Positions 23,026 to 36,456 are shown, numbered from the stretch's first letter. The stretch: DNA of 64,000 bases from Annulohypoxylon bovei var. microspora (GCA_022836615.1 MU405254.1:1-64000); one strand, 5' to 3'. Program-made: numbers and translations. Notes: generated by a model from the sequence alone, not told the origin.

Positions 23026-24910
23026 CGCGAATGGTTGTTGTTGTTGATACAAATATGATGGTAGCGAAAGAGATCGAGCGTGTTAGGTGTTCTGTTCGGA
23101 GTGTCGGATAGTATCCCTTCTAAAATTGTGGGTGAGCTCCAATATTCCTCTCTGCTGTATCAACAAGACAAGAAGCAGGAGAACAGCGAACTTACAAGTA
23201 CTTGTAGTAAGATATTCTGGGTAATTTGGAGTATTTTTACGTAGATGAGAAGCGAGAACAGGTCAGAGCAACAGAAACGAAGTCGTGGAATTTTCTGCTG
23301 CTTGTTTGTGCTTTGTGCGGGAGAGTAGAATTTCAGGTTAATTGGTAGGGGGAGGTTAGCGGATTGACCGATCTGAAGCCAAGGCAATAAAAAGGAGTGA
23401 TTCCAAGTGACAAGTGATTTCATCAATCGAATTTAGGTCTTTTAGGTCTTTAGGTACTGTAAAATGTGGCTAGTGCCCTGGTGTTATGACGCTACGCCAG
23501 GGCCAGCATGATGGCACCTGCCTGACTGACCACCTGCAGCCAACCACTTAATCGGTAGGTGCAGCTGCTACAGTAACAGCCACACCTCAGCATCCTACGG
23601 ACCCTCTGGACCCTCTGGACCCTCTCTATTCCAGTATGTACCAACGCCGCCTTAGCTAGGTGGACATGTACATCCATCTCTACTAATTACCTTTAAGCTT
23701 TGGTAGGTAGGTACCTACACAGGTACATACTTCGAAACGTTTCCGAACCGAAGAGATATGGATCATAGCGTCCAAAATCGCAAACTAAAATCATCAGTTC
23801 TCTCATCCCATCAAACATCACGCCTTGTCATGCTACTAAGTCACGATTCTATCTTTTATAGACCTCGACATCACTTGAGACCTATATGTATATTCAAATT
23901 ATATATTAGAGTCTAGGTATCTTAGATATTATTACTAGCATCTATCTTGTGCGACTTCTAATCCGAAACATCCCTCGCGAAACTAAACTACGAACCGCCC
24001 CGTGTCGTCATTTAGGGACAGTTAGTCGTCTATTGCATGTGATTGTCCGCTATGAGCACACGACACATCCATTCCGAAAATTCTAGCTCACTTCGAAAAA
24101 AAGCTACGTACTAGTGATATTCCCCTCATATGTGATGTTGTCCGAATGACGCATTCTATCTCTCACCTTAATTCGTCATCACTATAGTGGTACAAGGTAG
24201 ATATATACGTGGTGTAAATTATGTTTATTGAACCCGTCGCCGAATACATACCTACATACAATGTGTACTACATGTACACATGTGCTATATATATATGTAT
24301 TATGTAGGATCCAGCTTTATCTCTTCCTGCATACCTAGTAGATAGCGGACATAATTGGACAAATGCTACAGGTAGGCTACATAATAGTGCCAATAGTGTC
24401 TAGATGATGTGCGAGACACATGCATATGTACATAATATAGAACTCATGCAAGCAGCTCGGGAACGACTAGAAGATTTGGGAGCAATGTTGTATTTGGGAT
24501 ATCATAATAACATTTCTTGCTATGAGCCATGAAGCAAAATCAGTCCACACCTTGCCTTTCCAAAGCTGCCACTCCTCACTTCTGTCTGCGCGTGGTAAAG
24601 TATTTGAGTGCCCTCTTAGCTAGATGAATATCGAATGCGAAAAGAAGCGCCCAGCCAACAACCCTGTCTAAATATACGGGGCTAGGATAGGTGATTACGA
24701 TAGGTAAAATGAAGCTTATGCGCAGCTTAACAGATGAAACCTGTCCTGACAATGACAAGTCACCGCAAGTCGCCGTAGAAATGCTCGAATTCCAGCCTCC
24801 CCGACAATCATCATTCCCAAAATGAATCAATCCGGCCTCGCGTTGCTCCTCTTCGCAACGCCGCGTATTATATACCTGTGCCATCCAAGTTATCGAGTGC
24901 TAACCAGCTG
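23026..24910. other. Intergenic region RTN1-Rab GAP gene
   Basis: 1.9 kb between two minus-strand genes. It contains a perfect 7-bp inverted repeat (GCCCTGG 23475-23481 with CCAGGGC 23497-23503) and three tandem GGACCCTCT units (23599-23625). A 102-codon minus frame at 24576-24884 begins just downstream of the Rab GAP stop and has no recognised domain. Otherwise AT-rich with no gene seen. Confidence 0.5.
23599..23625. repeat. Three tandem GGACCCTCT units
   Basis: Three perfect 9 bp copies in the intergenic region upstream of RTN1. Confidence 0.9.
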
Positions 24911-27900
24911 CTATCGTCGCCAACCCCAGAAGCCACCAGCATTAGTAGCAGTAGAAGACGTTGGCGCACTCGCAGGAGCGGCATTCTTAGCACCACTGCT
25001 TGCTTCTGATATCGTGGTTGCAAACCGTCCGATCACCCCCATCGTAGAGCCGGGGGTGTTAGGCGTATCTACGGGAGCAAGTCCGTAAGATTTCCGTAGA
25101 CTCTCGAGCTTCTGCTTGTATTCGTCGGCTTCCTGCCGGGCCACCGCCTCGGCTGTCTTGGCGTGTACTAGTTCCATAATGAGGCTGTCATGTTCGCTCG
25201 AGGTGACTGGCTCTGTTTGCGTCCTGACTAGTGATCCAGAGCGGGAGGCGAAGGCCGATTGCGTGTTGGGTGTCGACTTGCTACGTCCGAGCTTCAATTC
25301 CCGAAGGCCATTGTTAGTCCCGCTACCACCGGCAGTGCCAGCAGTCAGGTTAGTCCCTGACGAGAACCACCCTGCGGGCTCTGCCGTCGATCCAGGCGTT
25401 TCGGCTGAAGCTCGCACACGCATAGTGTGGACCTGCCTCTCGAGACGCTGCTTGTCCTGATGAAGGTTTCGAACGTGGAGGTGACTCTCGCGAATTTGTT
25501 CTCGTAAAGTGTTGGCCTCTTGTCCAAGTTCCTCGATGCGACGATTGAAACCTTGGGTCTTGGACATCTCGATTCTAAGATTGTCCTTTGTTCTAGACAA
25601 CTCATCGCGAAGTTGTGATTTGGTCAGCAATGAGGATGACCTGCGTTTCTGTCCCTCGTCGACATGGAAACGACCCTCGACCGCCTCTACCAACATGGAT
25701 AGCCGATCTTCATCGGCCTTATTTCCTTCCTCTTCGTTGTCTTCTGTCTTGTCATCGGTATTATTGTCGTTCTCTGCTGTGCTAGTCCGCTCATTCCCGG
25801 TCTTCTTCAATCCAGCCAGCAATGATTTGACCGCCTTCCTGTCCTCGTCTCTCTCCTCCCTTTCTTGTTGGAGCTGCGTGGCTAATAGCGCATGGTTTCG
25901 TTGCAATTCGCTGAGGGCGGTGAGGAGATCTTCAATCTGGGTATGCAGATTCTTGTCGGCAGCATTACGACTCGAATGTTGCTTCGTCACGATAGGCGTC
26001 GATTCGCGAAAGGACGCATCATCAGCATTGGATGAATCGCGCGACAGTGTAGTCGCGTCGGTGGATACGGTGCTAAGGACGCTAGCAGAGCTGGCTTCCA
26101 TGGAATTCAACGTGGACGCCAGGCTCTGTTTCGAGGCACTTCGGCGCAGCATGCTTAACGGTCTCAGCGGTGCGGTGAGTCCCGGAGAGAGATTTCCTGA
26201 TCTCGGGGAGGAGGTGCTCGTAGTCCAGAGACGGCCCAAAAATCGGGAGGCGGCTGTGGTGACATCGGCCGTTCGCGCGGCATTGGCACTGGCGATCTTT
26301 TCCTCGCGATACCCCTGCTCAAGTTGGGCTAATTTCTCTCGCGATACGACACTAGACAGGCTAACGAAATCATCGACAAATTCATCTGCGTTGTAATGAT
26401 AACAATCCCACAGGCCACGAGATAAAAGGAGTTGCATAACATCTTCAAGCTCGGTGCAGGCCAAGATGCGGCTCTCATTTTTTTGCATAAGCGACAGGGC
26501 CACCCGCATAATAGTCTCCGACGCACCTTCGGCAAAAATGACATCGTAGATGCGAAACAGCATCGGCAGGGGGCATGTAACGGCAAAGAATGAGAGGAAC
26601 CACTGCGAAACATAGGCCGGATCGACCTGTAGTTCGTCGAGATGGTTCGATAAAGTGGGCAGATTCAACCGAAGCAACTCACGGAATTGATAGATGCGAA
26701 CGTGCAAACCTGACAGGTCGGGCAAGAAGCATGATCGTAGATCGTAATACTCCATCAACCTGTTATCGAGTATACTAGTTAGCTAGCTGCATCCTGAAAG
26801 GTGCATTATCATAATAATTAAAATGACTTACCGAACTAAGACGCAGAATGCTTGACTATCTGGCATATGCATCAGCAGAGGGCCAACCAGGAAAGCAAGC
26901 CCTTGACAGTATCCAATCTTCTGATCGTAGAGACTGAAGCATTTCAACACTCTTCCGAGCATTCGCTGCCCGTCGCCGTCCGGGTCTCGGAACATATCCA
27001 CGCCAGGAAAACTTCTGCCCAGATCTTTGCCGATGATTCCCTCATAAGGACTCGATTCGCCGCAGAGTCTATCGAATTGTTCTAAGAGAAAGCTATCGCG
27101 AGCACCAGCCATGCTCTGCCAGACAACCCCTCGCAGCGGTGGCGGCACTCCCTTTCGAATCTTCCTGGATAGTAAAGTAGGAAGACGAGCAGCGGTCTGC
27201 TGATAATCCTTGACGAGAGCCATGTAGAATTCGAGATCGGTCATGGGCGGGGGAGGGACAACAGAGTATCGTAAGGCCATGGGGGTTGGCCCGTTGACCA
27301 TGTCTCGCATCTGTGCCATTGATGGTGGTCTAGGTCGGCGGGTTGGCTGTTGTTCAACTACCTTGACTTTGATGCTCTTCGGGTTCGTGGCTAATTTATT
27401 GTTCTCTTGTTCGAGTCGTGCCAGCAGTAAGGCCGTAGACTAAATTGCGGGGGGTCTTGTCAGCATCATCATCATCGTAAATGTGGCCTGAGTCAATCAG
27501 TCAATCGGTCAAACCAGCCAGCAGAGTGCTGACTAGCTGACTTTACCTGATTAGAGGATAAAAATAGAGCGTGGAGCATGATCATACACTGTCGTCTTGA
27601 TCTTTAACTTGTTCGTCTTCCTTCTTTTGCAATTGGTCCCAATCGACCTCTTCAGTATCAGATTCGTCCATTGGGTCGATACCATCTGTTTCCTTTTCTT
27701 CCTCTCGACTTGCGGTGTTTGTATCTTGAAGCTCCTCCAGTAGAGTTTTAGGAGCGTCGGCCGGCGTTTTCGACTCAACTTCCATATCCACTTTCTCGTC
27801 CATGCAGGTTGTGACTTCCTCCTCTATCGCGGGTGTCGCACTTGGCGTAGTTGCACTCGTAGGCGTACACTCATGACCCCATATGCTCTTTCTTAAAGGC

Positions 27901-28136
27901 AATGCGTTCGGCGGAAAGTCCGTATTCACCGACAAGGAAGGCGGTTCTGACAACCGAACTGTCACCATCGAATCGTGTTCCGGTATTCTGCGTTCGTCTT
28001 TCCCGTCTTTCCCGTCTTTCTCCACAGGCGATTTCATTGCGTTCGACTCGCTCGACTCGTTCGTTTCCGCCCATGTTGGGTCCGTAGTAACCGGGGAGCC
28101 TTCATTTTTCTTCTGAACCTCGGGGTCCCGCTCCAT
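24911..28136 (-). CDS. TBC-domain Rab GTPase-activating protein (Gyp5-like)
   Basis: Likely GAP for a Ypt/Rab GTPase in vesicle traffic; closest by memory to fungal Gyp5/EVI5-type proteins. Three exons on the minus strand: 28136-27588, 27439-26832 and 26759-24911; introns 148 and 72 bp; about 1,001 aa. The acidic N-terminus (1-183) is joined to STALLLARLEQENNK. The TBC domain (about 275-500) starts at IRKGVPPPLRGVVWQSMAG. It has the arginine finger in KDLGRSFPG (about R325) and the glutamine finger in IGYCQG (about Q362), so catalysis by the dual-finger mechanism is expected. Then come a Ser-rich linker, two coiled-coil stretches with many Gln/Glu/Arg, and a final GGFWGWRR. The frame stays open upstream of 28136 for about 230 bases without an ATG, so an upstream exon is possible. 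Confidence 0.92.
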
Positions 28137-30280
28137 CACGCGGCGCAGGCCCTCAAAGCTGAGACCCGGGTGGTCGGTAGAAACTGGAATGTCCGATCTC
28201 TCTTGAGACCTAAGCCTTACCCGCCCAACTTCAATTAGTCTCGAGTGACGTCGAATAGATAGTGCATCAACAGCGGAAGAGTCAGGAAAATGGCTTCGGG
28301 ATTCGATGACTGTGTGTAATGTTGTAGTACTAGTAGTGGTGGTACCTATTTACTCGACATGAAGGCAGAGACCAAGACGGATTCATCCATACATACAACC
28401 ACGGTCTACCTACACAGTCCTTGGATGTCGCCTGCCAAGGTACTGTAGTAACAGGGGGAGCTGGATAGAAGTGGGTTCCCTTCAGGGATTCGCGAGACAA
28501 TCGACTTGTACCTATGTTTCCCTCTTTGTTTCGTCGAGGGGTCGAAGTCGACGCTTAACGCTTAACAACAAGTTGAGCCTAGAAGGAAATACTACAAGGT
28601 TCTGCAATGCTAATTGCTAGTATATAGGTAAGGGCACGTCGGTTAAGTAGAGGTTGGTGCTGCATCAAGACATAGTTAATGTGACATTAAGGAGTGAACG
28701 ACTTATATCGAATAAACACTAAAAGAATGACTACGAATGCTCTCTCGATTGTTTAAGGTATATAGATGTAATGAACGAATGAGAAGCAATTCTTGTGGGT
28801 GCAAAATGATCGGAAGCTATTAGCCATATTAGTTAAAAGACCTAGGGCACGATTAAGGGAGGGTATTCGCAGGAAGAGGGTAGAGGAGAGGTCTTGCTAG
28901 ACGGGACGAACTCCCCTATCACGTAAGGTTACATGGGTCTGTCCCATATCGTTGGTTTAATGAGTTACACCTACTATTCCAACCTGTTCAACGCGCTTCT
29001 CCAACTTAAGGCCCCGTCCCTGCATTAGCGGTTACCTAACATTACCGACATAACAATTTATTTGGCCCTCTGCCCTGACCTACAAACCATATCCTTAGTT
29101 TATCTAGGGAGGTTCAGATAAAATGTTTTACCACAAGTCTAAATCTTCTTATATAAACTGCATTCCAGTATGATCTCATAGTCTTGGAGATAGGCAATTT
29201 GCATACCAAAGGTAAGGTCGCACGATCACTAGTACTAGTTGTAACTCGTAAGGCAATGGATGTCTTAAGAACTGTAGCGGTGTAAGGACGCACATATTAT
29301 ACATGAACTTATTGGGGGTAGTCCCTGTTATGCGCTCGCCTGCAAGATTGGATTGGGAAAGAGCCGCTTTCTTGCATAGTTCCGCGACATCTAGTGCATA
29401 AACTTCTCCACCTAACTTCGAATCTAGCTACGTACTACATGTATATTCATGTGCCTTACCGAACCTCAGAGCGCCTCACGCGATGGAGTCCTTTTTTCAA
29501 TCTTTTTTTTCATCAATTAAAGAAAAGGCTGGAGCACTTCAGATAAACACAGGATTTATATCTCAAGTACATAGCGTCGTTTTTATCGCTATACCTAATT
29601 GGGGCTCACCGCTAACATGCTACATGAAGTTATGAGGGGCAGTGAGAGCAGATGTGACGAATATCACACGATACCTAGATACGGCTATAGAATATCCGTA
29701 CTATTTCATCATTATGAAAATAGTTTACCTCGCCGCTTATCCTTAATTGTAGTATTTATTGCGCCAGAATTATATTTCCCCTCCGACTCTATTTAGCCAG
29801 TGTCTCATCTTTACGTCTCAAGGTTCCGACTACTTGGCATAAATAGATACAATATATATAACAATACCTATCAGACAACCTTAGAAAATTGAAAAAGTCT
29901 ATAGTTGAACATGTATATTACTGTAGAGCTGAACTTTTCTGTGCTTTTGCTAGCACGCAAACTATACAATATCCTGGTGACGTCCTCATGATAGTATATA
30001 CGTGATCGAACGAAAGTAACTAGCGACCCATCCTGCCCATCCCAAATTTTAACGCCGACGCCAAGTCGTCTATCTTCAAGACTTCGATGTCACCACCAAA
30101 TATCCTTGACCTTGATGGGGTATTTTTCTATACAAGGCGTGAGGGGACACAGAGTGCCTTTCAGGCCAGTCCACTCAAACCAGAAACCCCTAAGAACGTA
30201 TTATATGTCCACCAACGTAAGCCTATACTCACGTTCCACTCCTAGCTCAAGATCCAAAGCACGCTGTAGTCTTTGTACAT
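28137..30280. other. 2.1 kb intergenic region
   Basis: Lies between the start of the Rab GAP gene and the 3' end of the SS18-like gene. AT-rich; only short unsupported frames. It holds the Rab GAP promoter and the SS18-like 3' UTR. Confidence 0.5.
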
Positions 30281-32047
30281 CTATAGCCCTGTCGTTATAT
30301 TTGTTACTGAAGATGGCGGTGCTGAAGTCATCATTTTTGGTGTCATTTGCTTTCCGGGAACGGGGCTAGGTTGACCAGGTGTTCGTGATCCTGGTTTTGC
30401 CATATTCGCCGCCTGCGTCCCTTGTCGCCCAGGAGGAACTGGAAATACTGGTTCTTTGTTTGGGTCAATACCCGGATAAAGACCTTGAAGCTTTTTATAT
30501 AAATCATGGATATATTTGGCCGTCTCGTCCCGATCTGGAGCTTCTTGACTATCCATTCCGTCTGGGCCTACCATCATCTTCAATTTGATACCAGTGTTCA
30601 GCGGTGGTGCCTTCAGGTAAGTAGGAGACGGCGCAGCGGGGACATTGCCCTTTTTATCAGCCAATGCCGCCAAGTATGACAAGTTTGACTGCAGTCTACG
30701 CATACAGCTGCGAGGACGGATTAGTACCTATTGATCATTAAACGGCCCACAATCAAACTTACTGAAGATAGTCCTGAGATAATGTATCTTCATCCTCTGT
30801 TGGTCTATCAAGTTCATTCGCATTAGTATCAGTGCCATTGGAAGACGTCCTCTCCTTTTTTAGCGTATCTCGCGTATAATGGATCTGCATAGCCTCTAAT
30901 AGCAATTCATTGTTGATCTCCAAAATCACGCCAACTCTTTCCTTGTCCCTAGAATCTGGGCCTGGACTTAAAGGTGTTGACGCAGATGACGCGTTATTGG
31001 GTCCGTTGTTCTGGGCTGAAGCCGGAAATGTCGGGGTTTGAGGTGTCGGAATATTACTAGGAGGCGGCTGATTCTGAGATTGATGTTGCGCGTTGTTTGG
31101 CGTTTTGCTCTGAGGTGTGGCATGGGCATTTTGCGGTGTCGACAATGGATGCTGTGTATTCGGCGCGTTATTAGGTGTCGGCGTGCTCTGAGAAGGTTGG
31201 CTTAGGAAGGATCGTTGAGGCGTGGGGGTAGAAGTAGACATCCCCGGCGCGTTTGGATTTGGCTGCGGCGGATGCATACGTTGCATCATTTGCTGTTGCT
31301 GTTGTTGTTGGTGTTGTTGATGTTGTTGATGTTGCTGATGCTGCTGATGTTGCGGATTCAACCCAGGATGCATAGGAAAGTTAGACATAGGCATGCCGCC
31401 TCCCATCGCATAGTTAGTAGGAACGCTCATTTGCGGCGCGACAGAACTAGGGACGCCAGCACCATAAGGTGAGTTCGTATACGGTGGTTGGTAGTTAGGC
31501 ACTAGAGCAGCGAATCACTCTATTAGTATATTACATTATCATCGGTAGGACGAGTAGGCAACGGTGATTGCGCCTGTGGCTATTGGACAAACGTGGAAGC
31601 CACCAGGATATAGACTATGCGAGGAACCGGTATCTCCTTTGCCGTGGATACTATATGGATGCTGTGTGAACATGCTAACAGCCGCCCTAGACGGTAGCAT
31701 GGGAAAGATTACGGGTATTGGAATGTGGCGAAAGAGACAAAGAAGAAGCCTGACGGGAAGGAAAGGTGCTTACTCGGGCCATTGGCGGCGGCCATGTGCG
31801 GCATACCGGTATTTTGCATCATTCCTGCAGGACTATGACCCGGCATCATGTTTGGGGCACCAGGGAAGCCAACTCCGGGTTGCGCGCCCATAGGAAACTG
31901 CTGAGGATTGTACATCGAAGCCTGGTTGGGAGGTCCTTGACCGGGCTGCAAATGATGGTTCTGCGAAGCTGAATGTGGGGCGCCACCATTGTATTGTGAT
32001 CCGGCAGGAGGAACAGCATTGGGAAAGCCAAAGTTTCCTGTATACAT
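30281..32047 (-). CDS. SS18/SSXT-domain protein, putative SWI/SNF subunit
   Basis: Three exons on the minus strand: 32047-31774, 31501-30763 and 30707-30281; introns 272 and 55 bp; about 479 aa. The N-terminal half is Gly/Pro/Gln/Met/Asn-rich, with a (QHQ)n-polyQ tract (about 31290-31355). Around 60% along lies a sequence like the SSXT (SNH) domain of human SS18: GVILEINNELLLEAMQ, then after a spacer DYLHCMRRLQSNLSYLAALAD. SS18 is a subunit of BAF-type SWI/SNF remodelers; the role here is inferred. Compared with animal SSXT, a polar/acidic insertion of about 25 residues (NGTDTNANELDRPTEDEDT) separates the two halves. The intron between exons 2 and 3 falls inside the domain, and splicing creates the DYLHCM junction. 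The C-terminus is Pro-rich. The family call rests on motif memory, not alignment. Confidence 0.78.
31290..31355 (-). repeat. CAG/CAA/CAT tract coding Gln/His repeats
   Basis: Imperfect trinucleotide repeat within the SS18-like gene, coding repeated Gln-His-Gln units followed by seven Gln. It is likely length-variable between strains. Confidence 0.85.
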
Positions 32048-33840
32048 GGCTCACGATAGGCTGGCACTACGCTGGCACAGCTGGCAGGGCTGGGCGGCGT
32101 GGGCGTGACGTGGGCGAGAGCAGATCTGGGACGGGACTCGTTGGGGCTCAGATTTGTTCACCACACAATCCAGACAAGCGAATGTGGTGTGTCGCGCGTT
32201 TGTGTGGGGTGCGTACGAAAATAGCAAGGGGGTATGGCGATCAAATGCCAACTATGCGCCCCCGAGAACCTCTCCCGAGCCAAACAGCGAAGCCTCGGTG
32301 TCACTTTATTAAACGTTAAACGTTAAACCTTGGATATAAAATCTGATCCTTTCTCTTCCCAATCGATCGGTATGGACAAATGCTAGTCGACCTAGTACCG
32401 AAGTAGGTATATTACCCAATCTGAAAACCGCAGAAGGAGATACGGCACAATGTCATGTACGTATGTGTGCGTGTGTATGTAGGTATGCGTATATGTATCG
32501 TACCTTAATCAGGGAGACACCGGCACGACACATACACAGTACATTGGAAGGTACCTAGAGAAAATATAGGCGTATGTAGGCCCGAATAGTTTGATGTACT
32601 TGTTGTACCGTAACCCAAGCAAACTGTACCAGTATGTAGGCGGTAAAGGTGGTAGTAGGAGGAGCTAACGCCAGGTAGGCACCAAGGCACCAGGTTTCTC
32701 ACTTCTCGAACGGACACCTTCAGTGTCGTCCGTCGTACGTAGTATTTGTCTAAGACGAGAGCCAAGGGTTTGTTATAAGGATGAGTCAAGTAGTAAGGTA
32801 GCTAATATAAAAGCAGGGCCACGGTGTGTGTGGGATATGCGTACTAATGTGTCAGTGTCCAGTGTACGGGACGATAGCAATTCGCCAATCTGCGAATCTC
32901 ATCAGTTCCCGCCGTGGGTCAAAAGTAGGTAAGTAAATAGGTATCAAAAGTCTCTATATTCTAGGTACGTATGTACACTAAAACGTATAGAGGTATCGAA
33001 ACGCCAGGTCTTGAAGATGCCGGCCAACCGCGACTAGAGAGGAACTACTAAGGTCGGTTAGGGGGTTGGAAAACTGTGACAGGACGGCCCTATGCAGTCG
33101 TAGCAAGGATTCGCCCTGTGGGACGTATGCCACCGTGGTCCGTGGATGGAGGATGCGTCAAAAATGATGGATGCTTGTGTTCCCGTCAGAAAAACGAGGT
33201 TCGTTCAGGTAATGTAATCTGTAGGTAGGTAGCAATCAATTATCATCGGGGACACGGGGGGCTGGTGGGTGCGTCTAAAGGCTAGAGTGTATGTGACTAG
33301 GAGACTGGAAGACTGGGAGATATGCGAGAAATCAGGGAAAAATGAAGAGCAAATGGGAAAAGCTTCTAGAAAGGTTGCAGGTGGCGCTCTCCCAAGATTG
33401 GAAAGACTAGAGTTAACACTAGTGGCAGGCAGCATACGAGTGGGGCATCATTGTGCTTATCCGTATATATCCTAGCATCCTCCACTTTTATTGTCGACTC
33501 TCGCAATTTTGATACTCAATTACTATATACCTACATCCTAACGTATGAGATATGTACTCGCATACTACTACCTCACCTTACTCACAGCTTAACCGACTCT
33601 ATCTTGCACAAGTCAATAATTATCACCATCTAGATAATTCCAAAGACTTTATTTCGTTTTATTTTATTTTGTTTTCTCAACGACCTCAAGTTGGTGTGAT
33701 ATATATCCTATCGTTCGAGTCTACTGAGAAAATATGATAAGTCGGTTATATGTAATAGCCAAGTAGGTAGTAGTTAATTAACTGCCATTCCAGCGGTTTT
33801 TTATGACAGACGTAGGGAACTCTCTTCCGCGGCGTGGACG
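32048..33840. other. 1.8 kb intergenic region upstream of SS18-like gene
   Basis: Promoter side of the SS18-like gene and 3' side of the TatD-like gene. No gene seen. GTAGGTA-type words recur. Confidence 0.5.
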
Positions 33841-35115
33841 CTAGCCAAATATAAACGCCCTCCAATTCCTACCCAGTCGTTCAACGCCCTCACGTAAATC
33901 CCATCCTTTGACCTCACATATTTTCCTGCATACTTCTTCTAGGTATTGATCCATCTCTTCGCCTGCCGTATGCAGGTCGCTCTCTACCAATATGCGATCA
34001 TCAGGGATAGCTCGGATTGCCTCCTCGGCCTTGTCTCCGCCTCCCGTGGCCCAATTTATAACAATTGAAAAAGAGAAGAAGACATCCGCCGGCACCGAGG
34101 GATGAAGGTACTGTTTAACAACCTCCGCGGGGCCGCTAAAGGAGTGTACACAAATACGCGGGGGGTAAGGCTTTGGTCCTTGCTTGAAGCTCGTTTTCTT
34201 CTTAGTGCTAGACTTAGCATGACCTTCATCGCTCTCGCCCTCGGATGAACTAGAAAAGTCCTCCGCCCCCTCGGCAACTCTCCTCTGGTCCCTTCTTGAC
34301 ATCACCGGCTTCTCATGCCCTTTCCATAGCTTGGAGATGGTGTCATAAAGTACGCCGTGTGCCTGGACTCCGTGGACACTAACCGCACGGCCCATCTCAC
34401 CTGCTAGTCGCAGTTGAGCTTGGAGGATCGCGGCCTGGTGTGCCATCTGTACTCGGTGAGGACTTAAGAGTCTGCCTTCCCGACCTCCAGGGGTGAGCCC
34501 TTCATCGCGTTCGGCCTTGTTGGTCGAAGTCCAACTTTGAGGAAGTCGAAATGCTTTGTCTAAACCAACTTCACCAATGAGACCCATGGGGTGCTTCTCC
34601 AACCGAGACTTAGTTTCACGAAGGAATTCAGAGAGTGGTCGCGGATCTGGAAGTCCTTCGCTGAAAGATACATCTTTTGATGAAGGTGGTGGAACTAATA
34701 TTTTATCATAGTGTAATATTTTGCCGGGTGGGGTTCCGTCATAAGTCAAGCCAGAAGAGAGGTCATCGTAGATCTGGTAGGAGAACCATGGGTGCCAACC
34801 AAAACAAGGAATTAAGCGGCCTTCTCCAGAAGAGCGCGACGAAATGGCTACATTGCTGTCCTCGACACTATAACGAGAAGCTACGTTAGACACAAGGTCC
34901 TGGTCTTGGGCCCTTGTAGACATCACCGTCAAAGCACGTGCTTTCATGTCCGGTATACTTTCTACTGATGCCACTGTATCGGTAGGGTGGCAGTGGGCGT
35001 CGTAGACCCCAGCATCCCAGGGGAAAGGTTCGAGGGAAACCCCCGATTTGCTGTGAGATAGCGGTGCTCCCGAAGCAGAGGAGGTTTCTAGATCCTCTGA
35101 ATGATGCTGACACAT
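33841..35115 (-). CDS. TatD-family metal-dependent hydrolase (Scn1-like)
   Basis: Single exon, 424 aa. Belongs to the TatD-related amidohydrolase superfamily; fungal members are often annotated as Cut9-interacting protein Scn1. Metal-binding signatures in order: DAHCHPTD (His 41 and 43), CFGWHPWF, IGEVGLDKAF (conserved Glu), SVHGVQAHG, CVHSFSGP and LVESDLHT (conserved Asp). Together these form the usual TatD site, so an active hydrolase is likely. Family members act as nucleases or deacylases; the substrate is unknown here. A Ser/Glu-rich Lys-containing insertion (SSSSEGESDEGHAKSSTKKK) before the CVHSFSG motif is typical of a disordered loop. Confidence 0.88.
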   Translation of the reverse strand: MCQHHSEDLETSSASGAPLSHSKSGVSLEPFPWDAGVYDAHCHPTDTVASVESIPDMKARALTVMSTRAQDQDLVSNVASRYSVEDSNVAISSRSSGEGRLIPCFGWHPWFSYQIYDDLSSGLTYDGTPPGKILHYDKILVPPPSSKDVSFSEGLPDPRPLSEFLRETKSRLEKHPMGLIGEVGLDKAFRLPQSWTSTNKAERDEGLTPGGREGRLLSPHRVQMAHQAAILQAQLRLAGEMGRAVSVHGVQAHGVLYDTISKLWKGHEKPVMSRRDQRRVAEGAEDFSSSSEGESDEGHAKSSTKKKTSFKQGPKPYPPRICVHSFSGPAEVVKQYLHPSVPADVFFSFSIVINWATGGGDKAEEAIRAIPDDRILVESDLHTAGEEMDQYLEEVCRKICEVKGWDLREGVERLGRNWRAFIFG

Positions 35116-36456
35116 TGCGGTTTAACCAATATGTGAGGAATCACTTTGCAGTTTAAGGTATTCAAGCGGCCTTCTGCAGTAAGGGGGCAGAAATACCCGC
35201 GTATAAATGCCCTATTAGGGAGTTGGCGAATCCTGGCGGCTGAGGCTGTATGGCGTGGCAGTTTAGATTGGTGTCGAAACACATCAACCCCGGAGTACGT
35301 AACTACGGGAGTCGACGTTCGTCAATCTGGAGACCAGATATTATAACTTCTAAATGTGTCTTGGACAAATTATACGTTCTGAACCTAAACGAAAGTCAGT
35401 ACTTCTGAGGTATCATACTTGTGATAGGATATGATGAAACTACACAGAATGTACAATACAGTAACATAGAAGTTATGACTCACATGCGGAAACTGCAGTA
35501 GTAAGCAGCTAACTATCTTTTGAAGTATAGGTAGGTAGTTAGATCTTGACACAAAAGAACCAATTTAATATCTGAGAAAGACTTTGCGGTAGTCTTCGCC
35601 AATCAGTATGTTTATTCAAATTAGGTGTGGGATGTTAGTATAACTGATTGGTGGTCTCAAGTTGAACAAAACCCTACCTAAATCTCGTGACGTCAGAGGT
35701 TACCGCCGCCTTATCGTCCCTTCCTCTCTAGAGCTCCGAATAATTCCAACTAATGCATTGATCTATAGGATACTCCACAGCTCCGTAGAGCCGGGGCACA
35801 ACGGCTCCGACGGGAAGGTAGGACGGATTAGTACCGATCCATTGCCTAGGTAATTGCTAAGAACTGTAAATTGAGGAGCTCTCAATTTTCATTCTTCGCC
35901 TTATCAAAATAACATTTTGACAATAAATTCCTTCATATTAGGTAAAATGAATTTACATATTTGTGACATGCTCGTCTGATAACAAAGATCTCGCCACCCG
36001 GTAACCCCTCAATCCCTCAGAACTCTCCAATATTAAGGCCAGCTAATGAAAATACTACGACACGATTAATCCAAGCTGCCCCAGTCCCGGCATGTGAAAG
36101 CTGTTCAGTGCTGTTGGAACTTTCGAAATTGAAGACGTCGAGACAAAGTTTGTTACATCACACCCTCTCATCAATGGGACCATGAATAGAGTGCATTAGC
36201 TTCGAGTTTCTTCATGTCTTATTACATCTTTCGCGTCGTCTTCGACCTCGCCTCATCTGTGTTACCATCAGCCGGCACTTAAACAATCATTTTCTTCCTT
36301 CCGACACTAACAAAAATCGATTGTGGTCAAGACAATCAAGCTGACCCTAAACCTCTAATGATCATGCGAACTGCTAAGTTTGCCGATTCGTTAATCAGCT
36401 CTTAACTAAGTGATGCAAACGATCCTGTCTTAAGACGGGAAACTTGGGGATTTCCG
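35116..36456. other. Divergent intergenic region
   Basis: 1.3 kb between the starts of the TatD-like gene and the small membrane-protein gene. Contains short unsupported frames only. Presumably holds both promoters. Confidence 0.5.

Noticed and set aside
24576..24884. 102-codon minus frame just after the Rab GAP stop
   Set aside because: Most likely 3' UTR; no domain or supported splice to the gene.
25509..26396. 295-codon plus-strand frame opposite the Rab GAP gene
   Set aside because: Ser/Arg/Leu-rich antisense shadow of a well-supported coding exon.
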